Shown here one piece after another: positions 16,578-25,913 of a DNA stretch of 64,000 bases. The stretch spans positions 558,001-622,000 of the forward strand of contig CANLQE010000001.1 in assembly GCA_947493215.1 (NCBI GenBank). Direction: 5' to 3'. Made by a program: the position numbers and the translations under genes. How positions within the stretch are numbered: position 1 is the first letter of the stretch; each line of letters starts with the position of its first letter. A model generated the notes under the pieces. It saw only the letters and a list, made by a program, of their open reading frames with translations. It searched no databases and had not been told where the DNA came from. This DNA is from an uncultured Sphingomonadaceae bacterium (GTDB lineage: Bacteria; Pseudomonadota; Alphaproteobacteria; Sphingomonadales; Sphingomonadaceae).

Positions 16578-17834
16578 ATGTCCTCTGAGAAACAAGCGCG
16601 AACCGGCACCGATTCTGCGCTGCGGAATTTCCTGAAAAGCGAAGCGGCCGGCGGTATATTGCTGATGGTCGCAGCGGCGCTTGCGATGATCGTTGCAAAC
16701 AGCCCGCTTTATGACATGTACCATCATTTTCTCCACGAATTAAAGGGGCCGGTGCTGTCGAAAAAGCTGGGGCCAATGACACCGCATCTATGGATTAATG
16801 ATGGCCTGATGGCGATATTTTTCCTGTTGGTTGGTCTCGAGATCAAACGCGAATTTGTTGATGGGCGGCTGAACACATGGGAGCGGCGACGCTTGCCGAT
16901 CCTAGCCGCGGCGGCCGGCATGGTGGTTCCTGCAATAATCTATCTTGTGATCGTGCGCGACCTGCCTGCGCTTTATAATGGCTGGGCGATCCCGGCGGCG
17001 ACTGACATTGCTTTTGCCATCGGCGTATTGGCGTTGCTTGGACCAAGGGCTCCCACTTCGCTTAAACTGTTTCTCGTTACGGTTGCGATTGTCGACGATA
17101 TGGGCGCTGTGGCGATTATTGCGCTGGTCTACACCGCTGAGATTAATGGCGCGGCGTTGCTCGCTTCTGCCGTTATCCTTGGTATCATGTACACGATGAA
17201 CAAAGCAGGCGTGAAATCGCTCATCGCTTATCTGTTCTTTGCCTTATTGCTCTGGTTTGCCGTCTTGCTATCCGGCGTTCATGCCACGATTGCCGGAGTG
17301 TTGGCGGCACTGGCCATTCCCATTGTGGTGACGCCGGGGTCTCCTGATGCAGCAGATTCTCCGCTCCATCGGCTGGAGCATGGTATCGCACCGTGGAGCG
17401 CCTTTTTCATCGTACCGATATTCGGTTTTGCAAATGCTGGCGTATCTCTGGAAGGCATTGGCATAGAGCAGATTTTTGCGCCCTTGCCGATTGGCATTGC
17501 CGCAGGACTTTTCCTGGGCAAGCAGGTCGGGATTTTTACGGCCGTTTGGCTGGCGGTTAAAACCGGATTTGCCGGACGACTTGGCGGCGCTACCTGGCTG
17601 CAGGTTTACGGCGTTGCGACCCTATGCGGCATCGGTTTTACGATGAGTTTATTCATTGGCGCGCTGGCATTTCCTGGCGAAGCATTGCTGATTGAGGAAG
17701 CGAAAATCGGTGTGCTGGGCGGGTCGTTCCTGTCCGCCATTGTCGGCTATTGTATCCTTCGCTTTGCGCCGCAGGAAAAGCATATAAAATCGCCGGACGA
17801 GGAAGAAGCCGAGAAATTGGAGGCTGCGCTTTGA
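16578..17834 (+). CDS. nhaA: Na+/H+ antiporter NhaA
   Basis: This is a 418-aa inner-membrane antiporter that exchanges sodium for protons and supports pH and salt tolerance. It has the family's hydrophobic segments, the ATDIAFAIG motif with Asp143, and the paired aspartates Asp173-Asp174 in VAIVDDMG. These correspond to the residues that carry ions in NhaA. The ATG at 16578 gives a length close to the family norm and has AAAGG upstream; a frame extension to 16515 is unsupported. The stop overlaps the TTG start of the DUF885 lipoprotein gene. Confidence 0.93.
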   Translation: MSSEKQARTGTDSALRNFLKSEAAGGILLMVAAALAMIVANSPLYDMYHHFLHELKGPVLSKKLGPMTPHLWINDGLMAIFFLLVGLEIKREFVDGRLNTWERRRLPILAAAAGMVVPAIIYLVIVRDLPALYNGWAIPAATDIAFAIGVLALLGPRAPTSLKLFLVTVAIVDDMGAVAIIALVYTAEINGAALLASAVILGIMYTMNKAGVKSLIAYLFFALLLWFAVLLSGVHATIAGVLAALAIPIVVTPGSPDAADSPLHRLEHGIAPWSAFFIVPIFGFANAGVSLEGIGIEQIFAPLPIGIAAGLFLGKQVGIFTAVWLAVKTGFAGRLGGATWLQVYGVATLCGIGFTMSLFIGALAFPGEALLIEEAKIGVLGGSFLSAIVGYCILRFAPQEKHIKSPDEEEAEKLEAAL

Positions 17835-19147
17835 GGCTGGCTACCCCGCTTCTGCTCTTGGCGGTTGCCGTAACCGGCTGCGCGCAGCAGCCACCACTGA
17901 TATCGACGGTCGCGGAAAAAGGCCAAGCAGCATCGCAGATCGATTTAATCGCCCGCGACTATGTGCAGCTGACCCTGGAACTTGGTGAGCAGGAAGCCGG
18001 CTATGTCGACGCTTATTACGGTCCGGCGGAATGGGCAAAAGCGGCGAAAGCCAAGCCACGCGGTATGCGGGAATTGGGCAATGGCATTGTTGATCTGATG
18101 CTGCGGCTCGATGCGCTGCCGGTCAGTGATGATGCTTTGGTGGAGGCTCGCAAGCGTTTTTTGTCGGCGCAGTTTGAAGCGGCCCTGACCCGGCATGCGA
18201 TGATGCAAGGTGAGGTTTTTTCCTTTGCGAAAGAAGCCAAAGGCCTGTTCGGGGTAACGCCAGCATTTGAACCGCTGCGCAGCTATGACGCGGCGCTGGT
18301 GACAATCGCAGCACTGGTTCCCGGCACCGGACCGTTGCATGAACGGGTGGAAGCCTATCAAGAGCGTTTTACGATTGCCCCTGATCGTCTGAAACCGGTT
18401 TTTGATGCGGCCATCGCGGAGTGTAAGAAGCGGACCGCCGCCTATATCGCGCTGCCTGCGGATGAAAATTTCAAGATGGAATTTGTCACCGGCAAAAGCT
18501 GGAGCGGCTATAATTATTATCAAGGCAATTTCCAAAGCCTGATCCAGATCAACACCGACTTGCCGATCCGCATCAGCCGCGCTGTCGATCTTGGCTGTCA
18601 CGAAGGCTATCCCGGTCATCATGTATACAACATGCTGCTCGAACAGCGGCTTACCCGCGAACGCGGGTGGCAGGAATTTTCCATCTATCCGCTTTATTCG
18701 CCGCAGTCGCTGATTGCCGAAGGGTCGGCCAACTATGGTATTGATCTGGCCTTTCCCGGCGAAGAGCGTTTGGCGTTTGAACGGGATATTCTCTATCCGC
18801 TCGCAGAACTGGACCCGGCCACCGCAGAGGATTATTTCAAACTGCAACAGGCGTTGAGCAAGCTGAAAGGCGCGCGCTTTGTTATTGCGCAGGCCTATCT
18901 CGACAAGACCATCACCCGCGATGCAGCGCTGGCCCTGATCCAGAAATATCAATTGGTCAGCCGCAAGCGCGCCGAGCAATCGCTGTCGTTCAATGACCAA
19001 TATCGCAGCTATGTAATCAACTATGGTCTGGGTCAGGACATGGTGAAGGCATGGGTGGAGCGACAGGGCGATGCCCCGGTATGGCGTTGGAAGGCCATGG
19101 AAAAATTGCTGAGCGAACCGATGTTGCCGTCCGATTTGGTGGAATAG
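17831..19147 (+). CDS. DUF885 family lipoprotein, putative metallopeptidase
   Basis: The product is 438 aa when started at TTG 17831, which shares bases with the nhaA stop (TTGA). This start exposes a lipoprotein signal (LLLLAVAVTGC, with Cys17). A longer frame from 17750 would bury it. The DUF885 hallmark HEGYPGHH is at 257-264, a zinc-peptidase-like motif. DUF885 proteins are predicted membrane-anchored metallopeptidases of unknown substrate. The N-terminal half is helical. A bidirectional terminator follows the stop. Confidence 0.85.
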   Translation: MRLATPLLLLAVAVTGCAQQPPLISTVAEKGQAASQIDLIARDYVQLTLELGEQEAGYVDAYYGPAEWAKAAKAKPRGMRELGNGIVDLMLRLDALPVSDDALVEARKRFLSAQFEAALTRHAMMQGEVFSFAKEAKGLFGVTPAFEPLRSYDAALVTIAALVPGTGPLHERVEAYQERFTIAPDRLKPVFDAAIAECKKRTAAYIALPADENFKMEFVTGKSWSGYNYYQGNFQSLIQINTDLPIRISRAVDLGCHEGYPGHHVYNMLLEQRLTRERGWQEFSIYPLYSPQSLIAEGSANYGIDLAFPGEERLAFERDILYPLAELDPATAEDYFKLQQALSKLKGARFVIAQAYLDKTITRDAALALIQKYQLVSRKRAEQSLSFNDQYRSYVINYGLGQDMVKAWVERQGDAPVWRWKAMEKLLSEPMLPSDLVE

Positions 19148-19155
19148 TTTTCGGC

Positions 19156-19193
19156 AAAATACCCGACCCATCATGTGACAGGCCGGGTATTTT
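19156..19193. terminator. Bidirectional terminator between DUF885 and GNAT genes
   Basis: A perfect 10-bp inverted repeat, AAAATACCCG (19156-19165) with CGGGTATTTT (19184-19193), has A-runs on the left and T-runs on the right. It serves the plus-strand DUF885 gene and the minus-strand GNAT gene alike. Confidence 0.8.
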
Positions 19194-19205
19194 GATCAAG
19201 GTGCC

Positions 19206-19685
19206 TCAGCCCTGAAGGGCTTTCCAGAATGTGATCTTGTCGTCACCATCCTCGTAGAAATCACGGATGCGTGATTCCTGATCATATTGGCATAGTCGAT
19301 AAAATTCCCGGGTGCGGGCCAAGGCGTCTGTTCCCGATGTCTCGACGATCAATATACGCTGACCCCGTGTGGCTAGATCATCTTCAATATGGCGCATCAA
19401 TGCCGCTCCGATGCCTTCGCCCTGACAGTCCGGATGGACTGCGATGAGAAGTAGATTCCATGTCCGATCGGTCATTTCTTCCGGCCTGCAAAAGGCAACG
19501 GCTTCAACGCCGTTCTTATAATGTGTCAGCCAAATTTCGTCATTGCCCTCATCATTGAAAAAACCGGCGATCATGTCATCCAGCATTTCAGGGGGAAACA
19601 TATCGGTGGCGTCGATAATCCGCTTTAAAGCCGGGATGTCATCCGGAGCAACCGGTCTTATGGGGTTTGGTCTATGTTGGTTCAT
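19206..19685 (-). CDS. yjhQ: GNAT acetyltransferase, YjhQ-like (predicted antitoxin partner of YjhX)
   Basis: This 159-aa GNAT protein has the acetyl-CoA loop motif QGEGIGAAL near residues 98-106, followed by the usual helix. It lies ten bases downstream of a YjhX homologue, the same pairing as yjhX-yjhQ in E. coli, where YjhQ is reported to counteract YjhX. That gene order is the main reason for naming it. Acetylation may or may not be needed for that role. A terminator sits just beyond its stop. It could instead be an ordinary GNAT enzyme that happens to follow yjhX. Confidence 0.75.
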   Translation of the reverse strand: MNQHRPNPIRPVAPDDIPALKRIIDATDMFPPEMLDDMIAGFFNDEGNDEIWLTHYKNGVEAVAFCRPEEMTDRTWNLLLIAVHPDCQGEGIGAALMRHIEDDLATRGQRILIVETSGTDALARTREFYRLCQYDQESRIRDFYEDGDDKITFWKALQG

Positions 19686-19695
19686 TGTTATTCCT

Positions 19696-19953
19696 TTATC
19701 TGTTGTCGAGCTGAGGGCGTACAGACACTCTGCCGAGATGAGAGATGCGATAGGGACTGCCCCTTCGGGACATGATCAGGCGCCTGCGTTTCAAGCGCGC
19801 GAATATGTCGAGCGTGCAGTCGGACAGGATGTAGCCGTCACGGGTCACGCACATGACTTCATCTATCTTACTATTTTTATTGCGTTTATGGCGGATATGA
19901 CCGCCTTGAGCGAGCGCGTGAAGCACGCGCTGCTCGGCTTTTGAAATGTTCAT
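19696..19953 (-). CDS. yjhX: YjhX family toxin
   Basis: The 85-aa product starting at ATG 19953 matches the YjhX (UPF0386) pattern closely: [18 protein letters not shown] at the N-terminus, a [13 protein letters not shown] core, and a GSPYRI to RPQLDNR end. YjhX is reported to be a toxin acting on DNA topoisomerase I. A frame extension upstream to 20022 has no family match and is not used. The gene is followed after ten bases by the GNAT gene, giving a compact two-gene module. Confidence 0.85.
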   Translation of the reverse strand: MNISKAEQRVLHALAQGGHIRHKRNKNSKIDEVMCVTRDGYILSDCTLDIFARLKRRRLIMSRRGSPYRISHLGRVSVRPQLDNR

Positions 19954-20288
19954 TATATTTACTCGGAAATTTAACCATAGGGAACGACAAAAGCACCAGT
20001 GCGCTAGGCACACTGGCTTCATCGTTGCTGTGATTTGAGCCGTAAAACGGGCTTCAAATCAGCTGGTTGTCGCAATCTCTAACAAAAACGCTCCGAGTGA
20101 TAGCAAAGGCATTTTGCCTCTACGAATCGTAAATTATTCCAAATCCGGCGGAAATTCAACATTATTCCGCGGCTTATGACCAAATTTACACCCTCGTTAA
20201 CTTATCGCTAACCAATTTCGTTCACTCCGGTTTCTGAAACATGAACTGGCGCTATTGAGTGCCGCGTTTTTGAATAGGGACCGGATTT

Positions 20289-21851
20289 ATGACTGAAGCG
20301 AATAACCCCGTAGATGTAGCCATTATCGGTGCAGGACCAGCTGGCCTTACCGCCGCTTACTTGCTGAGCAAGAAAGGTTATTCGGTCAAAGTGATCGAAA
20401 AAGACCCGACTTATGTTGGCGGCATCAGCCGGACTGTGGAATACGAAGGTTTTCGCTTCGACATTGGCGGGCATCGCTTCTTTTCCAAATCCAAGGAAGT
20501 CGTTGATCTGTGGAATGAAATTCTGCCCGATGACTTTATTCAGCGCCCGCGGATGAGCCGCATCTATTATGAAGGCAAATTTTACAGCTATCCGCTGCGT
20601 GCTTTCGAAGCCTTGTGGAACCTGGGTATCTGGCGCTCGACTCTATGTATGGTGAGCTATGCCAAAGCAAAAGTCTTCCCGAACAAAAATGTAAAAAGCT
20701 TTGAAGACTGGACCGTTAATCAATTCGGCTGGAAGCTCTATTCGATCTTTTTCAAAACCTATACTGAAAAAGTCTGGGGCATGCCGTGTGATGAAATGTC
20801 TGCCGATTGGGCGGCACAGCGGATCAAGGGCCTGAGCCTTTGGAGTGCAGTCGTTGACGGTTTGAAACGATCGCTGGGTCTCAACAAGAAACCCAATGAC
20901 GGCATGGAAACCAAGACTTTGCTCGAAACCTTTCGCTATCCGCGCCTCGGCCCTGGCATGATGTGGGATGCGGCGCGCGATTTCGTGCAGTCCAAAGGCA
21001 ATGAAGTGCTCATGGGCCACAGTTTGAAACAGCTCGCGCAAGATGCTGACGGTAACTGGCGTGTGTCGGCTTCGACCGACGATGGCGAAACTGTTATCAA
21101 TGCGAAACATGTGATCAGCTCTGCGCCGATGCGCGAACTGGCTACCCGTATTCATCCGTTGCCTCAGTCTTTGCCCGAAGCGCAGGACCTGCACTATCGT
21201 GACTTCCTGACAGTGGCGCTGATGGTGAAATCCGAAGACCTGTTTCCGGACAACTGGATTTATATCCATGATGACCGCGTGCAAGTTGGCCGTGTACAGA
21301 ATTTCCGCAGCTGGTCGCCTGAAATGGTGCCAGATGAGTCCATCGCTTGTGTTGGTCTGGAATATTTCTGTTTTGAAAATGATGGCCTGTGGTCCTCGAC
21401 CGATGAAGATCTCGTCGAACTCGCCAAGAAAGAAATGGCGATCCTCGGTCTTTGCAAACCCGAAGATGTTGTCGGCGGCGCTGTTGTGCGTCAGGAAAAA
21501 GCCTATCCGGTTTACGATGACAGCTATGAATCTAATGTCGAAACGATGCGCGACGATCTCGAAGCGCGTTTCCCAACGCTGCACATGGTCGGCCGCAATG
21601 GCATGCACCGCTATAACAATCAGGATCACGCGATGATGACGTCGATGTTGACGGTCGAAAATATTGAAGCCGGGTCGCGCAAGTGGAATGTGTGGAATGT
21701 CAACGAAGATGCTGAATATCATGAAGCTGGCGATGAGGGTGCGGAAACCGTTATTTCCGAAGATCGGGCTGCTGCGCTGGAAAGCATGCGCGACGTACCG
21801 ACCCGGATTGAAGATGACGTACCAGAAGCCAAACCTTCCAAGGCGGCCTAA
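20289..21851 (+). CDS. FAD-dependent oxidoreductase, UDP-galactopyranose mutase-like
   Basis: This 520-aa flavoprotein has the dinucleotide-binding motif GAGPAG at 14-19 and a second FAD-contact region, [12 protein letters not shown], after the acidic end of strand 2. The pattern matches the amine-oxidase/UDP-galactopyranose-mutase-like group of NAD(P)-binding proteins found in surface-glycan clusters. It is the first of four genes on the plus strand (gaps of 5, -4 and -4 bases), which include a GtrA protein and a GT-C enzyme. A role in making or converting a sugar donor is likely; the exact reaction is not readable. Confidence 0.8.
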   Translation: MTEANNPVDVAIIGAGPAGLTAAYLLSKKGYSVKVIEKDPTYVGGISRTVEYEGFRFDIGGHRFFSKSKEVVDLWNEILPDDFIQRPRMSRIYYEGKFYSYPLRAFEALWNLGIWRSTLCMVSYAKAKVFPNKNVKSFEDWTVNQFGWKLYSIFFKTYTEKVWGMPCDEMSADWAAQRIKGLSLWSAVVDGLKRSLGLNKKPNDGMETKTLLETFRYPRLGPGMMWDAARDFVQSKGNEVLMGHSLKQLAQDADGNWRVSASTDDGETVINAKHVISSAPMRELATRIHPLPQSLPEAQDLHYRDFLTVALMVKSEDLFPDNWIYIHDDRVQVGRVQNFRSWSPEMVPDESIACVGLEYFCFENDGLWSSTDEDLVELAKKEMAILGLCKPEDVVGGAVVRQEKAYPVYDDSYESNVETMRDDLEARFPTLHMVGRNGMHRYNNQDHAMMTSMLTVENIEAGSRKWNVWNVNEDAEYHEAGDEGAETVISEDRAAALESMRDVPTRIEDDVPEAKPSKAA

Positions 21852-21856
21852 ACACT

Positions 21857-22309
21857 ATGGATCGCAGCGGTCAGGATAGACGGTCTACCGTCGGGGTCTG
21901 GGTAGGAAATCTACCTGGCCCACTGGCTTTGCTGAACCGCTTTTCGATTACCCGCTATTTGCTGGCGAGCGTTGTTAGCTTGGCCTTCGACGTGGCTCTG
22001 TTCATGGTTCTGGTCGCTTTTGCTTCCGATCCTGGTTGGGCATCGGCAGCCGGCTATAGCGCAGGGATTGTTGTCCACTGGCTGATTTCTTCGAGCTTTG
22101 TTTTCCCGGGGAAAACCCGCGAAGGCGCTGCGTTGCAATTACAACGGGTTGGTTTCATTGCCACCGCCATTCTCGGCCTTGGCATAACTGTCAGCATAGT
22201 GAGCTGGTTGACCGATCTGGGCACACTGCCGGTTATCGCCAAGGGCGCGGCGGTTTTTGTCAGCTTTTTTGCGGTATATCTGACCCGTAAATTTGGAGTA
22301 TTCCGGTGA
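21857..22309 (+). CDS. GtrA family membrane protein
   Basis: This 150-aa protein has four membrane segments and the GtrA pattern, including RYLLASVVSLAFDVALF at the first helix and YLTRKFGVFR at the C-terminus. GtrA-type proteins are thought to move polyprenol-linked sugars across the inner membrane. It lies between the FAD oxidoreductase (five bases upstream) and the phosphatase-like gene (four-base overlap downstream), as expected for a glycan-modification operon. Confidence 0.85.
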   Translation: MDRSGQDRRSTVGVWVGNLPGPLALLNRFSITRYLLASVVSLAFDVALFMVLVAFASDPGWASAAGYSAGIVVHWLISSSFVFPGKTREGAALQLQRVGFIATAILGLGITVSIVSWLTDLGTLPVIAKGAAVFVSFFAVYLTRKFGVFR

Positions 22310-23676
22310 CAGCACTTACAATGGAAGCTCCCCGGGCTGGGCTGCCAGCAGATTTGAAAAAGTTTCTCAACTGGTCCTTAATCTGGCTGGGTTTGGCGAA
22401 TATCCCGTTCATGGCGATGTGGTTCGTCGGCGCGCCGCCCCGCTATTTTGAAATTGCTTTGGCCGGCCTGGTCGGCTTGATCGTCAAGCGCATGCCGCGC
22501 TTCATTCAATGGACTGCCTTTACCGGCGTCATGGCCTATTCTATTCTTTCTTTTGTGGCAGGTTTGTTCAATCTGGGGATGAGTTCACTGCTCTATTCGA
22601 TGCAGTTTTTGGCCGAGATAAAGCCATCCAACTCTCTAGAATATATTGCTGCTGCAGCCGTCATATTCGCGATATTGGTCGCGAGCTGGTTCCTGCTAAA
22701 GCGGGACACGAATTTTTCCAAACCGCTTTATATTTTGCTCGGCGGTGTTTTGATCTTTGGTCTGGCAGCAACCGATTTTGCGATGGGGCAGAGCATGCGC
22801 GGGCATTATTTCCGCGAGGCTCCGGTTGGCGCTAATTTTGAATCGGCTGCGGAAAAATCGGGCTTTGCCAGTCGCGCTGATGGCCAGCGCCATCTGGTAT
22901 TGATCATGGTGGAATCGCTTGGCGTGCCGCATGATAATCAAGTCATGTCGGACAAGCTATTTGCTTATTATGACAATAGCGCGATTCAGGCACGCTATGA
23001 TGTGAGCCAGGGAACAAGCCTCTATTATAACAGCACCACGTCGGGTGAGTTTCGTGAAATGTGCGGCCAATGGGGCGATTATTATGAACTGCTCGATCCC
23101 GCCGATGCGGCAAAGCTAAATTGCCTGCCCGCGCTGCTCGCGAAAAAAGGCTATGCGACGCACGCGATGCACAGTTTTAAGGGTGAATTTTTCAAACGGA
23201 CAGAATGGTATCCCAATATCGGGTTCAAGACGCGCGAATTTTGGCCCGAGCTTCAGGAAAGAGGCGCAGAATGGTGCGGTGGTGTTTTTGCTGGTGCTTG
23301 TGACCGGCAGATCCCATCAATGCTGGCTGAAAATTTGAAACAGGCCGAGCAGCCGACCTTTCTCTATTGGTTGACGCTCAACGCGCATTTGCCAGTGCCG
23401 ACGGGCCTCAATCTCAATGTTGATGATTGTTCGAGAGTTTCTCCAGCATTGGCGCGCGACTTTCCGATGATCTGTCGTCAGTTTGCGATATTTGACGATA
23501 TTGACAAAGCTTTGGTCAAAGAGATTACGGCCAGCGATTTTCCTGATGCTGATATCCTGATTGTTGGCGATCATATGCCGCCTTATTTTGACCGGCATAA
23601 CCGTTCACAATTTGATCCGGAGCGTGTTCCATGGCTCTACTTAAAGGCTAAGGGAAAGCCTGAAAGCGGGGAATGA
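22306..23676 (+). CDS. Membrane-bound sulfatase/phosphoethanolamine-transferase-like protein
   Basis: This 456-aa protein has about five membrane segments in the first 165 residues, then an extracytoplasmic alkaline-phosphatase-superfamily domain. Visible motifs are MVESLG (metal-binding Glu), NSTTSGE (candidate Thr nucleophile) and VGDHMPP (metal-binding Asp-His). This plan matches LTA synthase and EptA-like enzymes, which move phospho-groups to surface glycans or lipids. The start is GTG 22306, overlapping the GtrA stop. Its place in the glycan operon supports a surface-modifying role. Confidence 0.82.
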   Translation: MTALTMEAPRAGLPADLKKFLNWSLIWLGLANIPFMAMWFVGAPPRYFEIALAGLVGLIVKRMPRFIQWTAFTGVMAYSILSFVAGLFNLGMSSLLYSMQFLAEIKPSNSLEYIAAAAVIFAILVASWFLLKRDTNFSKPLYILLGGVLIFGLAATDFAMGQSMRGHYFREAPVGANFESAAEKSGFASRADGQRHLVLIMVESLGVPHDNQVMSDKLFAYYDNSAIQARYDVSQGTSLYYNSTTSGEFREMCGQWGDYYELLDPADAAKLNCLPALLAKKGYATHAMHSFKGEFFKRTEWYPNIGFKTREFWPELQERGAEWCGGVFAGACDRQIPSMLAENLKQAEQPTFLYWLTLNAHLPVPTGLNLNVDDCSRVSPALARDFPMICRQFAIFDDIDKALVKEITASDFPDADILIVGDHMPPYFDRHNRSQFDPERVPWLYLKAKGKPESGE

Positions 23677-25469
23677 CCGTGACCGACCGTTTGCGTGGCA
23701 AGCTTCCATTATTCCTGATCTGGCTCGCCGTTTCTGCGGTGATCAGCGCGGTATCCTTGGACCAGATTGCCTCTGGTATTGGCTGGGGGCCAGATGATCA
23801 ATTGCGACAGGTGCAATTGCGTGACTGGCTCGCCGGGCAAAGCTGGTTCGATACGACTCAATATCGCCTTGCTGCGCCGGACAGCCAGCCGATGCATTGG
23901 CCGCGCTTGATTGAACTGCCTTTGGCTTTGGTCATTCTTACGCTAGGTCCTATCATCGGCCCTGCTGCGGCCGAAACTGCCGCTATGACGATCATTCCCT
24001 TGATAGCGCTCGGCCTCGCTATGTGGTTGGTTGCTAGGATCACCGAACAGCTTTTTGACCACAAAATTGCCCTTTTGTCGGCCGCTTTGACAGCCACTGC
24101 CGTCCCCGTCATCGCGCAACTTCGACCCATGCGGATCGATCATCACGGCTGGCAGATTGTGCTGGCGCTGGTCGCTCTATGGACAATGTTCTGGCCCGAT
24201 AAGCGCAAAGCGGGTCTCGTCATGGGCTTTGCTCTTGCTCTTTGGTTGTCCATTTCGTTGGAAGGCTTGCCGCTTTCCGTTGCCTTCATCGCCTTGTTGG
24301 CGTGGCGCTGGATTATTTCGCTCGACGAAGGCGTCCGGCTGTTCTGGACGCTTGCCGGGTTTTTGGTCAGCAGCACGTTGCTCTATCTACTCAATCACGG
24401 TCAGTTTGATGTCCTGCGAACCTATTGTGACGCAATAGCGCCAGCGCATTTGCTGGCCTGTTTTGCGGGCGCCATCATCATCCTGCCGGCCATAAAATTT
24501 ACACCGGTTTCCTGGCTGGTGCGCTTAACCGCCCTCGCATTTGCCGGAATAGCTGCTTTAAGCATATTTTACACCAGCGCGCCGCAATGTGCGGGCAGTG
24601 CTTTTGGCGAATTGGACCCGTTGGTGCGGGATTATTGGCTCGTCAATGTCCGCGAAGGCTTACCGATCTGGCAGCAACCATGGACCGAAAATGTCTCGCT
24701 CTTTGGTGGCTCGATCATTGTCGGCTTGGGTTGTCTGATTTATATCGCATGGAAGCGGCCCAATGTGGCGGACAAGGACAAGTTATTTCTGCTGACCTAC
24801 GCTCTTGTTTGGGCGTTTATCGTATCTTTGCTGGTGCAACGCGCTACCGCCGTGGCGGCCGTCTATGCTCTGCCGCTTGTCGGCTGGGCCGTCCATCATG
24901 CCTTTCTCGGTGCGCGTAAAATTGGGCGGCCTGCAACCCGGATTGTGGCGACAGTCGCGGTCGTATTTTTAATCCTTCCCGGCCCGTTATTTCTGGGTTT
25001 GGTGAACGGTGTTAGTGGTGATGGAAAAGCAGGTGATGCGGAAAAAAAGGTGCCATCGGATGGGCTACCGGCTTGCGATTCAACAGCGTCTCTGAAGCGC
25101 CTGAATATCTTGCCGCAGTCTAACATTATTGCTCCTTTTGACTTTGGTCCAGAGATTTTGGTGCAAACACCGCATAATGTGCTTGCGACCAGTCATCATC
25201 GCAATGATTCAGCGATGGCCGACCAAATCAAGATATTCATATCTGATCCAAACGCTGGCCGTGAGCTGATCGAGGCGAGAAATATTGACTATATTATCGC
25301 ATGTCCCAAGGAACCAGAGCTCAATGTTTACAGCGGTAAACATCCAGAAGGGCTTTGGGCGAAGCTATCCAAAGGTGAGCAACCACCGTGGCTTAAAACT
25401 GTCCATATACGGGACAGTCGGCTATTAGTCTGGGCCGTTAGCCGAAAAGATAGGGGTCACGGATCGTAA
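23673..25469 (+). CDS. GT-C type membrane glycosyltransferase-like protein
   Basis: This 598-aa protein has a dozen or so membrane segments. After the first helix comes an acidic loop, GPDDQLRQ (Asp41-Asp42), followed by a conserved-looking stretch that includes MHWPRLIELPL. This is the GT-C layout of lipid-linked-sugar glycosyltransferases, with the aspartates in the first large loop. A C-terminal periplasmic domain begins near residue 430. It overlaps the stop of the phosphatase-like gene by four bases and ends the operon. The acceptor is unknown. Confidence 0.75.
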   Translation: MTVTDRLRGKLPLFLIWLAVSAVISAVSLDQIASGIGWGPDDQLRQVQLRDWLAGQSWFDTTQYRLAAPDSQPMHWPRLIELPLALVILTLGPIIGPAAAETAAMTIIPLIALGLAMWLVARITEQLFDHKIALLSAALTATAVPVIAQLRPMRIDHHGWQIVLALVALWTMFWPDKRKAGLVMGFALALWLSISLEGLPLSVAFIALLAWRWIISLDEGVRLFWTLAGFLVSSTLLYLLNHGQFDVLRTYCDAIAPAHLLACFAGAIIILPAIKFTPVSWLVRLTALAFAGIAALSIFYTSAPQCAGSAFGELDPLVRDYWLVNVREGLPIWQQPWTENVSLFGGSIIVGLGCLIYIAWKRPNVADKDKLFLLTYALVWAFIVSLLVQRATAVAAVYALPLVGWAVHHAFLGARKIGRPATRIVATVAVVFLILPGPLFLGLVNGVSGDGKAGDAEKKVPSDGLPACDSTASLKRLNILPQSNIIAPFDFGPEILVQTPHNVLATSHHRNDSAMADQIKIFISDPNAGRELIEARNIDYIIACPKEPELNVYSGKHPEGLWAKLSKGEQPPWLKTVHIRDSRLLVWAVSRKDRGHGS

Positions 25470-25519
25470 AATCCGATATAATTTTCCATTGTCACGGGAC
25501 GAAAATCATGGAGAAGCAA

Positions 25520-25903
25520 ATGGCAGGGATAACCGGCTTAGGCGGTGTCTTTCACATTGTGAAAGATCCAGCGGCGACACGGCAATGGTATAAGGATTTT
25601 CTCGGGCTGGACGGAGAATATGGCCCAATGCTGAGTTGGTCTGACGAAAAAGGCGACAAACCCTATAGCCTGATCAGTCATTTCTCGCCGGACAGTGATT
25701 ATCTGGCGCCCAGTGATGCGAAATTCATGATCAACCTGCGTGTGGATGATCTGGATACTTATGTCAGCCAGCTCAAAGCAAAAGGTCTCGAAATTCTTGG
25801 CCAGGTCGATGAGGGCTATGGCAAGTTTGCCTGGATATTGGATTGTGACGGGATCAAACTGGAATTCTGGCAACAGGTGGAAGCACCTGAAGCAGGCGGT
25901 TAG
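25520..25903 (+). CDS. VOC family (glyoxalase/dioxygenase-fold) protein
   Basis: The 127-aa product has the beta-alpha-beta-beta-beta pattern of VOC proteins, with FHIVKDP at the start and KLEFWQQ near the end. VOC proteins bind a divalent metal with His and Glu residues. The family includes glyoxalases, dioxygenases and resistance proteins, so substrate cannot be assigned. The ATG at 25520 has GGAGAAG seven bases upstream, so it is preferred to the ATG at 25508, which lies on that site. Confidence 0.8.
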   Translation: MAGITGLGGVFHIVKDPAATRQWYKDFLGLDGEYGPMLSWSDEKGDKPYSLISHFSPDSDYLAPSDAKFMINLRVDDLDTYVSQLKAKGLEILGQVDEGYGKFAWILDCDGIKLEFWQQVEAPEAGG

Positions 25904-25913
25904 GCAATATCCA

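Noticed and set aside
17945-19174. Long open frame of 409 codons antisense to the DUF885 gene
   Set aside because: It lies fully opposite a well-supported gene with a signal peptide and HExxPGHH motif, has unusual composition, and shows no family feature.
20643-21722. Long open frame of 359 codons antisense to the FAD oxidoreductase
   Set aside because: The composition (His- and Phe-rich) is that of a shadow frame, and the sense gene carries clear FAD motifs.
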